Below are positions 46,060-56,519 of a DNA stretch of 64,000 bases, one piece after another. The notes beneath the pieces are model-generated. The model saw nothing but the letters and a program-made list of their open reading frames with translations. It did no database searches and was not told where the DNA came from. The position numbers and the translations under genes are program-made. This DNA is from Epiperipatus broadwayi (taxonomy: Eukaryota > Onychophora > Udeonychophora > Euonychophora > Peripatidae). Numbering within the stretch: position 1 is the first letter of the stretch; the number at the start of each line of letters is the position of its first letter. The stretch lies in contig JAQFVV010013369.1 of assembly GCA_028023455.1 (NCBI GenBank), positions 62,001 through 126,000 on the forward strand, read 5' to 3'.

Positions 46060-46620
46060 ATGTAATTATAAGAGATTTGAACCCAGATTCTCAAATGTCC
46101 ACAGCTATCCAATTCATCTCACACAACTGGTGCACATGATTACATACATGTGAAAAAGATAAATGATCTCCAATATACATATTTCATACTAAACCAGCAC
46201 TCATCAGTTGCTCCAAATCACCATCTTCCACACATATATACAATCACTGCTCAGTTTATATTAAAATAAAAAATTTTCAAACTGTAATGGACAAGTTTCA
46301 ATCTTCTCCACTCTCCAACTCTTTAGTCATCCACATCATTGAAAATCTGAGGATGAAATACTCAAAGTTTTTGATGATGCCAATATTATTGTCATACACA
46401 TGTTGACTTAAAATCAATGTGACCCTTCACACATAGAACTTTAATATGTCTATTTAATTATACAGAAGAGGGATGGGCAAAGTTTTTGATGATGCCAATA
46501 TTATTGTCATACCCATGTTGACTTAAAATCAATGTGACCCTTCACACATAGAACTTTAATATATCCATTTAATTATACAGAAGAGGGATGGGCAGAATAC
46601 AGGATGAATATGCAATATTT
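46060..46620 (-). repeat. Family A repeat with 115-bp tandem duplication
   Basis: tRNA-like end (GAACCCAGATTCTCAAATG), ribozyme at 46162-46222, then the distal part. 46363-46477 (CAAAGTTTTTGATGATGCCA...) is duplicated at 46478-46592. Confidence 0.83.
46162..46222 (-). ncRNA. Hammerhead ribozyme, family A variant
   Basis: CTGATGA, GTGCT-GGTTT-AGTAT (one G.T and weakened), GAAA, TATGTA (palindrome-derived), UA, TTGGAGATCATT. The core is present; the inner stem I is reduced to CAA/TTG. Confidence 0.6.
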
Positions 46621-46751
46621 AAATAAATGTATAGTCTATACCAAACTTGATGTAAATATATGGGACCTGAACTCAGACTCTCAAACTCCCCACAGCTATC
46701 TAGTCCATCTTATACAACTGATCCATATGGCCGTATACATTTGAAAAAAAT

Positions 46752-46812
46752 AAATGATCTCCAATATAATGTATTTCATGCTAAATTAGCACTCATCAGT
46801 TGTTCCAGATTA
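46752..46812 (-). ncRNA. Hammerhead ribozyme, family A, core intact
   Basis: CTGATGA, GTGCT-AATTT-AGCAT, GAAA, TACATTA, UA. Inner stem I pairs CAA/TTG only; outer ATCTGG/GAGAT is weak. Probably poorly active. Confidence 0.6.
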
Positions 46813-46888
46813 AAGCCTGTTCATTAAAGTATGAAGGTTTGCTATCTTAATATAAACTGGGCACTGATTGTATATACGTGTGTGGGAT

Positions 46889-46950
46889 GGTAATCTGGAT
46901 CAACTGATAACTACTGGTTTGCACAAAATACATACATTAGAGATCATTTA
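46889..46950 (+). ncRNA. Hammerhead ribozyme, family A, decayed
   Basis: The box reads CTGATAA, stem II is CTACTGGTTTGCAC, and GAAA reads AAAA. Inactive relic. Confidence 0.55.
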
Positions 46951-47109
46951 TCTTTTTCATATATATGTAGTCATATGTATCAGTTGTATAAGATAGATTG
47001 GGTAGCTGGGGAGAGTTTGAGTGTCCGAGTTCAAGTCTTTTATAATTTCATTAAGCTTGGTATAAACTATACATTTATTTAAATATTGCATATTCAGCCT
47101 GTCTTCTGC

Positions 47110-47535
47110 CCATCCCTCTTCTGTATAATAAATGCACAAGTTAAGATTTTATGTGTGAGGGGTCAGACTAACTTAAGGTCAACATGAGTGCAACAATAAT
47201 ATTGGCATCATCAATGATTTTGAAAATTTTATCCGCGGACTTTCAATGATATGGATGGCCAAAGAATTGGAGAATGGAGAAGATTGAAGCTTATCCATTA
47301 AAGTTTGAAGATTTGCTATCTTAATATAAACTGAGCACTAATTATATATGTGTGTGGGAGATGGTGACCTGGACTAACTGATGAGTTCTCGTTCAGCACG
47401 AAATATGTGTATAAGTTGTATAAGATGGATTGGATAGCTGTGGAGAGTTTGAGAATCGGAGTTCAAGTCTCTTACAATCTACAATAAGTTTGGTATAGAT
47501 TATACATTTATTTAAATATTACGTTTAATATATAT
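47110..47535 (+). repeat. Family A repeat, full copy with internal deletion after ribozyme core
   Basis: GAGGGGTCAGACTAACTTAA at the left; at 47361-47410 CTGATGAGTTCTCGTTCAGC, ACGAAATATGTGTATAAG: the sequence jumps from the GAAA box to the tRNA-like segment. tRNA-like end GAGTTCAAGTCTC near 47460. Confidence 0.8.
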
Positions 47536-48205
47536 ATACATGTATGTGCACATAGAGTTTTGTGGTCTTATTTATTAAGTTTAGTCTATGGTCTATAAAA
47601 ATCTTAACTGATAGCATTAAGGTAAAACTCGGCCGTGACTTTTTATAAACAAAATAATCTTGTTTTATGTAAAACACATTATTATTGTATATAATTTTTT
47701 TTTTTTATCCGAAAAACATGAATGAGATGACGCATGCGTTCTTCTATTTCATAAATTTTTTATTAATAAATCACATTAAATATCAGTCAGTTGATAATAC
47801 GTTTGATTATGCAATTAGTCATTTGTAAACAAAATAATAGTACACCCCATTCCCTTCTTTTTTTTTTTGGTAAAAAAATTCTTGTCACTCCACAAAATCC
47901 ATCTTAAGGAAAGCTGAAATTTATTACGTTTCTGAACTTGAAGTTCGCAACAGCTGTTTATTAAATACAAAAGCTAAAAAAAAAAGATATATTCAACTTT
48001 GAAAAGTTTACAAAAGAGACACAATCAACTATATTATATTCAAACTTTAATAATTACACCCACTCCCACACGTAATCTTTAGCGAACTTTTTTAAGAATT
48101 TACTTAACTTGGAATATATGCGGGGTTTGAACTCAGACTTTCACATGACCCACCACTCTCAGTGCCATCTCATATTGCTGACCCATCTGATCACACACAT
48201 GTTGA

Positions 48206-48272
48206 AAAGATAAATAATCATCAATATACGTATTTCATGCTAAACCAGCAATCGTCAGTTGGTCTAGATTAT
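48206..48272 (-). ncRNA. Hammerhead ribozyme, family A, box mutated (left arm)
   Basis: The box reads CTGACGA; TGCT-GGTTT-AGCA, GAAA, TACGTA, UA. Stem I ACCAA/TTGAT, outer helix intact. Confidence 0.7.
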
Positions 48273-48630
48273 TATCCTCACATATATATATAATCAGTGC
48301 TCAGCTTTATATTAAGATAGCCAATCTTTACACTTTAATGGACAGGCGTCAAACTATTGAAAATATGATGATGGAACGTTCAAAGCCCTTGATAGTGCCA
48401 AGGTTGTCATCCTACCCGTGTTGACATATTAGTCATTCTGACCCCTCATGGGTAAGATGACAACCTTGGCACTATCAAGGGCTTTGAATGATCCATCATC
48501 AGATTTTCAATGAAATGGAAGGCTAAAGAGTTGTGAGTTGGAATAGTTTGAAGCCTGTCCATTAAAGTATGAAGATTGGCTATCTTAATATAAAGCTGAG
48601 CACTGATTATATATATATATATGTGTGAGG

Positions 48631-48693
48631 ATAATAATCTAGACCAACTGACGATTGCTGGTTTAGCATGAAATACGTGTATTGGTGATTATT
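48631..48693 (+). ncRNA. Hammerhead ribozyme, family A, box mutated (right arm)
   Basis: The same CTGACGA mutation and the same CTAGACC stem I variant as the left arm; TACGTG, UA, TTGGTGATTATT. Stem I ACCAA/TTGGT and AATAATC/GATTATT pair. Confidence 0.7.
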
Positions 48694-48732
48694 TATCTTT
48701 TCAACATTGTGTGTGATCAGGTGGATCAGCAA

Positions 48733-48785
48733 TATGAGATGGCACTGAGAGTAATGGGTCATGTGAAAGTCTGAGTTCGAATCCC
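48733..48785 (+). promoter_or_regulatory. tRNA-like A and B boxes of family A
   Basis: An A-box-like TATGAGATGGCACTG is followed about 28 bp later by GAGTTCGAATCCC (48773-48785), a perfect match to the pol III B-box consensus GGTTCGANTCC in its core. Mirrored at 48122-48134. Other copies have TATGAGATAGTGTGG and GAGTTCAAATCCC. The A box is weaker than the B box. Confidence 0.6.
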
Positions 48786-49229
48786 GTATATATTACATAT
48801 ATAAATGCAGGTTTAAGCCTGTACAATGTATTGACTTGGAATAGAAAAATATTTGATAATGATTCATTCATGGGCATATATAAAATATTAATAAACTCAC
48901 AAAAAATTTTTAATTGTATTAAATTATAATGGTTTGTTTTTCACCTCTTTTAAGGTAACACTAATAAAAATGCATGGTTTTACTGCTCTACTACTCCGGA
49001 ATTCATAAGAAGTTCAAACGTTGGAAATACCAGACCCATCTTCCATTCCACAGTGTGACAATCTAGCGTTGCAGTAAAAACATGCAGGGCTTTAAAAAAT
49101 AATACATTATTATTACTTGCATATTGACTCTTTCATATAATTGCTCACTGATTATACATTTTTATTTTTAAGCAAGAAAAATTGCATGAATCTGAGAGAC
49201 CTGTTTAATATTAGATGAATGATTGCTAG

Positions 49230-49645
49230 AATTTGTAAAATTAGATGAAGAAGAAAAATTTTCCATTTGAAAAGTGGACCTGCAATTTGCTATACAGAAT
49301 CATAGTAGAAAGAATGGCAAAATTAGTTATTCATTTAAATGAAAAGCACCAAATGGAGATAATTCACATTTATACCCTACAAATTCTCATTCTAATGAAT
49401 AGAGAATTTTTATTTAGATGTATGGAATGCCTTTGGTCTGGGCAAACCTATCTTTAAAGTTGTCATGGATGATTTAATGCTAGAATTGAAAAATAATTGA
49501 AAGCTGAAAGTGGTATGAGTAATTTGGACATGATGATAGAAATGAGAGGAGAAGAAAGGTTTATGAATGTTCAAAATAAAAAACAACAACTATGTATTAT
49601 GAATTTCTTTTTTGAGGAAAAACCTAAAGGAAGTAGATAGGAAAA
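49230..49645 (+). mobile_element. RTE-type LINE, endonuclease part (5' portion of a split copy)
   Basis: RMAKLVIHLNEKHQMEIIHI near 49305 corresponds to the DRLVRLVIQL...IQVY block of the 13 kb copy; later frames give MDDLMLEL (for MGDCNAKI) and GHDDRNERRRKVYEC. The element resumes at about 52590. Confidence 0.78.
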
Positions 49646-50240
49646 CATCGAATGAAGTGCAATGAAGCTGTAATATACATTGTATCAATATATACCATTT
49701 TAAGTTATGTGCTACCCCCACCCCCACCCAAGTAAAACAAAAAATAATTAGATAGACAAAAAATGTTACAATTCACAAATTTAGTAAATTTTACAGTATA
49801 TCAGCAACCTTATTTTCATCTTGAAATGATGTTTGTTAATAACATTTATTCAGAACACATTAAAAGCATATAAACTATCTTTTCATTTTTATTATTCTCT
49901 ATGAATTTTGATTTGGTACAATATTTGTAAAAATGTTTTCTAAGAGCAAAGCTAAAAGTCTTGCAATATTTAAAAAACATTCATATAGTATCTTTCTGAA
50001 GAGATAACATGAAAACTAGTAATGCATTAATGGCAAAAAACTAAAATGTTTTTGAATTGCACTAAAGAGCTTAAAGTTGGAAAATGGAATAGTTTGACCA
50101 AATGTTTTACATGTGTAATGACAAATAGAGATAACTAAATAGATTGTAAAGTTGATGTGGACTTAAAAAGTTTCTATAGAAGTATTACAACTTTATCTTT
50201 CTTATTGCATTGCTAAATCTATATAATATTAATATCATAT

Positions 50241-50530
50241 GTTCTTTATTACTTATTACAATGCTTTTTTACAACCCACTATTGACAGTTTTGATTGCCC
50301 CATCAATCTTCTTCAGAACTTCTACTTGTTCTTTATTACTTTTTACAATGGTTTTTACAACCAACTATTGACAGTTTTGACTGCCTCTAGAAATCAAAAC
50401 TGTCAATAATGGGTTGTAAAAAACCATTGTAAAAAGTAATAAAGAACAAGTAGAAGTTCTGAAGAAGATTGATGAGCAATCGAAACTGTCAATAATGGGT
50501 TGTAAAAAAGCATTGTAAAAAGTAATAAAG
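50241..50530. repeat. Palindrome of tandem CTGAAGA...GAAAC units
   Basis: The right arm reads TTCTGAAGAAGATTGATGAG, CAATCGAAACTGTCAATAAT, GGGTTGTAAAAAAGCATTG. Each arm contains about one and a half 105-bp units. GATTG-ATGAG-CAATC forms a five-pair hairpin between CTGAAGA and GAAAC. It lies between the two parts of the split LINE. Confidence 0.82.
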
Positions 50531-51087
50531 AATGCAGATGAGTTTGTATAGGGAAAAAATTATTGAAGAAAAAAGAGATCATCCAGAACATGTTTGATTG
50601 TGATAAACAGTTTAATACTTCACTATTTGTTTTATTTAAAAAAATAAATAGAAGGTACAATAAGTTTTTTTGTTATTTTTACTTTCAGAATAAATGCTGA
50701 AGCCATGAACACACTTAGTAAACATATATGTAGATGTTCTCTCTTAATTTATTGTTAATAATTACAATTTTATTACAATATAATTTTAATTTATAGATGC
50801 ATACTTTATATGTAAAAAGTATCTTTGTTGCATATATATGTGTGTATGGAAAAATTCTGTACACATACAGTTCCATAATATATATATATATATATTGGAA
50901 TCAAAACTTATCAACAAAATGTAATCCATTATATGCAATGCATAAAACAGGCAAAACTCTTTATTCATAGAGCAAGCATAAGAAATGGTGATCATGTGAT
51001 GTTTAATGGCTTATATGCAATGCATCATGTATGTAACGAAAGAGGAGTTTGGATCAAAATGTAGTGGATATCATGGTTCCTCTGTAC

Positions 51088-51120
51088 AACAGAGTATATA
51101 TATATATATATATATATATA
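51088..51120. repeat. (AT)n microsatellite
   Basis: Pure TA run. Two further TA runs lie at 51330-51352 and 51360-51392. Confidence 0.9.
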
Positions 51121-51356
51121 AAGAGAAACAATGCATAACACTGGCTAAAATCTTTATAAAATCCCATATCTATATCATTTCAACCACACTATCTCTTAAA
51201 ATAAAGAAAATCTTGAATTTTGCAGCAAATTCAAAAGAAATTCCCTTTTGAATGGGCTGCAAAATGCAAGCCTTTTCTTTATTTACAAATGTGTGTGTGG
51301 CGAAAGTAATATAGCTATAACGTGTTTAATATATATATATATATATATATATTAAG

Positions 51357-51396
<40 letters not shown>

Positions 51397-51399
51397 GAG

Positions 51400-52095
51400 T
51401 ATAAAGTAATTAATAGAATTCATCATATAAAGTGATAATGGATTAATGAGATACAAGACAAAAGCTATTAAGAAAGACAATATTAATAATTAATATATTT
51501 AACTTTCAGAAAAATTTAAATAGATGTAAGCTGCGTATTGTAAATTGTTTTAAATAGTATTGCTTCAAATTTAAGTCATACTTTTTATTTAGATTTTGAA
51601 GATATACAATTACGGTATGACTAAACTCAAAGGAAATATTTTAACATTTCTACCAATCTCCCATTACCCAACAATCACATCTTTGCTTTGCACTGTAAGC
51701 ATGTGCATAGTACTACAATCTTTGATAGTAGTTTTCTACAATCTTTGATAGCAGTTTTTCAGAAACTCCATATTCCTACTTTTCTTTTAGTTTTTATTGA
51801 AGTAAATAAAAATATTTATTATTTTTTAATACTTATTAAAAATCATTTATATATTTTTTCCAATTTTAAAATCCTACTGTTTAAAGTTAATATTTTATTA
51901 TCTTATTTGTGCCAATGCCACAGTCCCCAACAATTGCGTCTTTGTTTTACACTCTACGCATGGATATATTACGATCATTGATACCAGTTTATTCGAGGGT
52001 TTCCTGTTCCCATTTCTCTTTTAATTCCTATTTAAGTAAATAAAAATGATTATTATTTTTCAATATATTTTTTTAAAATATGAATTTTTTCTACA
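51400..52095. other. No recognisable gene; locally repeated
   Basis: 51660-52090 and 52330-52560 share CCAACAATCGTGTCTTTGC and TTTTCCAATTTTAAAATCCT, so an unnamed element has been tandemly copied around a family A insertion. Confidence 0.5.
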
Positions 52096-52099
52096 GTAC

Positions 52100-52345
52100 A
52101 GGCTTTTTCATACCTGCACTTCTCTATGTAATATATAGGGGGTTTGAACTCAGACTTTCACACAACTCTCAACCATCCATGTTATCTCATACTGCTGATA
52201 CACTTGATCACACACATGGTGATTATTTATCTTTTTGACATGTATGTTATCAAGTGTATCAGCAGTATGAGATAGCATGGATGGTTGAGAGTCATGTAAA
52301 AGTCTAAGTTCAATCCACCTATATATTAAATATATTTTTTTTCCA
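52100..52345. repeat. Family A repeat, palindrome of tRNA-like ends only
   Basis: The left arm GAACTCAGACTTTCACACAA to GATCACACACATG meets the right arm at GGTGATTATTTATCTTTTTG; the ribozyme has been lost from both arms at the centre. Confidence 0.83.
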
Positions 52346-52589
52346 ATTTTAAAATCCTACTGTTTAAAGTGAATGTTTTAACATCTTATTTCTGCTGATT
52401 TTACACTCCCCAACAATCGTGTCTTTGCATAGCAATTTATTCAAAAAGATTTCCTATTCGTACTTTTCTTTTAGTTCCTATTTAAGTAAATAAGAATGCG
52501 TATTATTTTTCAACATCTATTATAAAATCATTTTTATATTTTTTTTCCAATTTTAAAATCCTACTGTGGCTTAAATTCGAAGTAATATA

Positions 52590-53445
52590 TTATTATCAGA
52601 TTTAAATAATATGTCAGATTGGAATAAGATTAATAAGAAGATAATTAGCACTCTATTAAAATCAGAAACACTAATATTCATACAGAAAACAAACAGTTCA
52701 TCAATAAGTCTTCAACTGAGAGGATGTGTGCATAAAGAAGAAAATAAAAATAAAAATATTTTAAAATAATCGTTTATAAAGATTCAATATTTAGAATTTT
52801 GTAAAGTGATATAAAAATTAATGATAATATAAGAAAATATAATTGAGAAATGAAGTAAAGTTAATAAAAATCTTTAAAAATTTAACACAACTATTAGTAT
52901 GGGAAAAAACAGATAGTGAGTAAAAGAGATGATATAAAAGCAAGAACCAACATCATGAATGGTGTGAAAGAATTCTATAAAGAACTATGTTGTAATAAGA
53001 AATTAGAAAACAAAGTAGCCCCTATGATTAGTATATTTACAATTTCGTATGTATTTTAAATGAAGAGATAGTAAAATTTATGAAGATTGAAAAAAGCAGT
53101 AAAGATGCTAGAGATTATTAGTGAAGTTATATGCAAATTGTTTAAATAATAAAGATGTATAAGGCTGTTATGAAACTGCTATGGTGATATTGGCATTACA
53201 GAAAGATAAAAGAGAAGGTAATGATTGACTTTTTATCATTTCTCCACAATATCTTTCTTAAGATCATTACAGCTCAAATACTGAAAACTCTGAATTCAAG
53301 CTAGCTAAAAAAATACTGGATTTAAAAGCAAATTCAACACAGTAGCTCTCATCTAATAACTAAGAGATGATGCAGAAGAACCTAGGTAGAATCTGCCATT
53401 ATGATTATGAAAGCATAGTTTGATTCTATAAGCTTTTAAGTTTTG
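52590..53445 (+). mobile_element. RTE-type LINE, linker and RT part (3' portion of split copy)
   Basis: FYKELCCNKKLENKVAPMI near 52975, then LAKLYANCLNNKDV near 53125 and related RT finger sequence, colinear with 14030-14800 of the 13 kb LINE. It starts where the 49.6 kb fragment stops. Many stops. Confidence 0.75.
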
Positions 53446-53599
53446 GGTTTAAAGCTTTGAAACATTATGATATAATGGCGTTTTATATTGGATTATATCA
53501 TCTAATATTAAATATTTATTGGCTTTATATAAATTTAACTTTATTTAAATTTTCCAATTACATTCAACTGTTAGTAATACCACACAGGTTAGTATATGC

Positions 53600-54065
53600 A
53601 CAATGTTTTAAGTGGTATTATTTTCCTCTCTTCTTCAGGTGTGGCTGGTTTGACCAATGACAGTTTTAGCAAGGGAATCGAACTTGGACACTTAGATTCT
53701 TGAATATTGAAATTTAAGGTAATGCTCTAACCAAACTTAGCCATCCTTCCAAAAGCAACAGTCAGTAGAAATTTCAATACTTATCTGCAACATGTGACTG
53801 TGCATAATGTATGGAAACAACTAATCAACATTGCTCTTAGGAAAAAGTGGAGAAATAAGGAGAAATCTCACAGATAAGTATATGAATTTTTTACTAACTG
53901 TTGCCTTTGGCAGAATGGCTCAGTTGGTTAGAGTGTTACCTTAAAATTCAATAGTTAAGAATCTAAGGGTCTAGGTTTGATTCCCATGCTAGTACTATTA
54001 TTGGTCAGGCCAGCAATACTTGAAGAAGAGAGGAGAACAATACCTCTTAAAACCTTGTGCATGTA
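53600..54065. repeat. Family C tRNA-derived SINE, head-to-head palindrome
   Basis: The right arm has GAATGGCTCAGTTGGTTAGA (A box, 53912) and TCTAGGTTTGATTCCCATGC (B box, near 53973), then TTGGTCAGGCCAGCAATACT and CTTGAAGAAGAGAGGAG. The left arm is the inverse (GGGAATCGAACTTGGAC, GCTCTAACCAAACTTAGCC). Centre about 53830. The tRNA resemblance is strong; the isotype is unclear. Confidence 0.88.
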
Positions 54066-54069
54066 ACAC

Positions 54070-54833
54070 CCTATCATCATAACAAACCTTCAGGAAAACA
54101 TCAAGATATAACATCACATTTTGAAGATTTGATTTCATAATAATATTAAGATTATCATGGTAGTATGCTAGAGTGCTTCCATATCTGCAAACCTTTTTAC
54201 AACTGCTTACAGAATTATTTTATGGATGAAAATGGAAAGAAAATAAAAAAAACCAAATATATTATGACTAACAAAATAATTACAAAAGATAAATAAAATC
54301 TATGAATGCTTTATCTCTCTGAATGTAATATATACACAACTACACAAACAGTATTAAGAGCAAAGTTTTATTAAAAATAAAAATATTGTGTTTCTTAGCA
54401 CGCTTTCAATAGATAGTTATCATAGGTAAGTATTCCGTTTCAAATCAAAAAAAAGAGAGAACAATCAGATGACTGTGAACATGCTAATAAACTCACTGGA
54501 AGTAGACTTCATATCATAATGATATAATTGAGACTCCATTGATGTGGCTGACTGAGATCATACAGATGTAACAAATGAGAGTATGACTGTCTAGCAATGT
54601 GAGTATCTAAAAGCACACTGATATGCCATCTAAAAGTACTCTGTTGTGACTAACATCTGTTGGAGCTGACATCATGTTAGTTCAACTGTTGGAAAGCCCA
54701 TTGGTGTAACTGATTGATTGAGAGAACAATGATGTGATTGATTGAGAAGACAATGATATGCATAACTAAAAATATGCCTATGTGGCTGGCTGCTACCTTT
54801 CTAATGCAGCTGAGAAAACAACTGGTGAGATCG
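54070..54833. other. No gene; short GATGTGACTGA-type imperfect repeats
   Basis: 54530-54790 repeats AT-GTG(G/A)CTGA(C/T)TGA at irregular spacing, continuing at 55340-55460 on the other side of the hAT insertion. Confidence 0.5.
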
Positions 54834-54841
54834 GCTTAGAG

Positions 54842-55323
54842 CAGGGGTGAGCAAATAGCAGCCTGAGGGCCACATGCGGCCCACTAAGAGGTTTTATGCA
54901 GCCCACCAAGACAATCAAAAAAATCTGACTTGAACTGAGATTTCCTTTCCATGCATGACCAAAAATTCATCTCATATTTTCCACCATGATGGCCACATCA
55001 ATACACATACACAGTGTAGATACAATGTGCAGTGCTTTTTCAGTTGATTTGGTTAATTTCAATTTTATCTTTGCATTAGCATATACATTTTCAACTTTAG
55101 TGAAACCATGAACCCTCCGAAAAAAATGTAAAATTTGTGATGAATGTTATGTGTTTAATGAAGAATGGACATTTCTTTGGTAATACAAGGAATGAAGCAG
55201 TGTGTTTATTGTGTCATGAAAAAAGGTGTGGCCCTCCACTAACCTTCGCTTCCACAATGTGGCCCCAATGCAGCCCTCCGCCACCCTATGTGGCCCCCAA
55301 GCCAAAACAATTGCCCACCCCTG
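54842..55323 (+). mobile_element. hAT-type deletion derivative with perfect 8-bp duplication
   Basis: A 482-bp element flanked by GCTTAGAG at 54834-54841 and 55324-55331. The termini are CAGGGGTGAGCAAAT and the inverse of ATTGCCCACCCCTG. Inside, at about 55140-55225 in two frames, VFNEEWTF and NTRNEAVCLLCHEKR are visible; this resembles the N-terminal zinc-finger part (x-C-x-x-C-H-E) of hAT transposases of the GTF2IRD2/ZBED-related group. The remaining transposase is deleted. It interrupts a region of GATGTGACTGA-type repeats. Confidence 0.92.
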
Positions 55324-55780
55324 GCTTAGAGAATACTTTATGTGACTGAATGATAGTATACTGATGTGACTGATTAAAAACAAGGTTATGTGACTCACTG
55401 GTGTAATGGAACTTTGATTGAATTGACTGGGAGTATAATGATGTGACTGACTCAATAAATACACAGACAGCTCATCACTTGTAATAACATTCAGAGGCAT
55501 AGCCTCCCTTCCAAAGTTTTTTTTATAAGGTCAGAAAACATTTTGCAAAAGACTGTCCAAATGTTTTTGCAAACTTTATGGAATTAAAAACAATAAAAAT
55601 CATCAATACGCAAATCATGAGCACCACTTAGTACTTAAAAAACATAATCAATATGTCTTTCAAAATAAAAATATAAATTCTGATATAATAGGATTTACCC
55701 AACCAGAATGCCATCTGTGTACATAGTGCTAGCAATATTTCATTTTAGGAGAAAATTATGTGAGTAAAGAAATATAAGAA

Positions 55781-55883
55781 GTCTTGCATTGGTGGTCGAG
55801 AGGTCAGTGCGACTGCCTTGCACTTGCAGGCAGTTGCCCGGGTTTCAGGTTCACGTCCCAGCCAATGCTATGACACTTAAAAA
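55781..55883 (+). mobile_element. tRNA-like SINE (family D) with 15-bp target duplication
   Basis: GCATTGGTGGTCGAGAGGTC (A box), GACTGCCTTGCACTTGCAGG, CAGGTTCACGTCCCAGCC (B box), AATGCTATGACACTT and an A tail. Direct repeats AAAGAAATATAAGAA flank it at 55766-55780 and 55884-55898. Confidence 0.9.
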
Positions 55884-56185
55884 AAAGAAATATAAGAAAA
55901 ATAATGTAAACAAAAATAAATTTAATACATCATTTTAAAGAACTTGTTACTTCTTGTGAAGAAGCAATACTATAAACAATAATTTACCAGCTTCTTTGAA
56001 AAAGACTAAAATAACTGATCACCTATAAAAAATTCAGTACTGCATTGGGTTAGACAATCCCAGAACAGTGATGCAAATTTAAATCAAGATATGGAAGTTT
56101 GTTCTAGTGGAAATGATACACACAAATGTGCAGCTTGCAAAAAAAAGGCGATGAAAAGAATTCTGACATATATAAAACTCTTATT

Positions 56186-56510
56186 AAAATAGTCAAAACT
56201 CTCCATACAGTAGTGGCAGTCAGTGCAAGCTAGAGTAATCAATGGATGCAGGAAGGCTTGCACATAAAATCCTTATCTAGTGCCTACTCATCCAATATCC
56301 CCAGATTGGTTTCTAGCTTGTGGCCTTCATCAGCGAAGAATCTTGTATCTGAGAGTAGTTAGGGATTTTATGCACAAGCCTTCTGGTATCCATTGGTTAT
56401 GCTGGCTTGCACTGAGTAGCACTACTATATGGAGAGTTTTCCCTGTTTTAGTAGCAGTTATGAGCAAGCCTAAGAAATTGTGATCATGTGATGTTTGGTG
56501 GTTTAATATA
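56186..56510 (-). repeat. Family B ribozyme repeat, palindrome with deleted right ribozyme
   Basis: CAAAACTCTCCATACAGTAG at the left and GGAGAGTTTTCCCTGTTTTA at the right are inverse ends; the right arm jumps from GAGAGTAGTTAGGGATTTTA, losing its ribozyme. The shared flank ATGAGCAAGCCTAAGAAATT to GTGGTTTAAT follows. Confidence 0.85.
56290..56348 (-). ncRNA. Hammerhead ribozyme, family B, stem III and stem I altered
   Basis: CTGATGA, GGC-CACAA-GCT, GAAA, then CCAA in place of CTAG, UC, TGGGGATATTGGAT. The 5' strand of stem I is ATACAAGATTCTTCG, so the inner helix is partly lost. Confidence 0.6.
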
Positions 56511-56519
56511 TAAACTGCA

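Larger units (their letters stand above)
46660..47110. repeat. Family A repeat, palindrome of two shortened copies
   Basis: The minus arm 46660-46812 and plus arm 46812-47060 join at TTCCAGATTAAAGCCTGTTC. The distal part is present only in the plus arm. Confidence 0.8.
48115..48835. repeat. Family A ribozyme repeat, full-length 720-bp palindrome
   Basis: The most complete palindrome. Arms of about 330 bp run from the tRNA-like ends (GGGGTTTGAACTCAGACTTT left, AAAGTCTGAGTTCGAATCCC right) through the ribozymes to a centre near 48425 (TGTTGACATATTAGTCATTC). Both arms carry the same private changes in the ribozyme (CTGACGA and CTAGACC), and both have GGTTGTCATC...CAAGGGCTTTGAA next to the centre. 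The left arm has lost about 40 bp that the right arm keeps (AAGAGTTGTGAGTTGGAATA). Confidence 0.92.
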
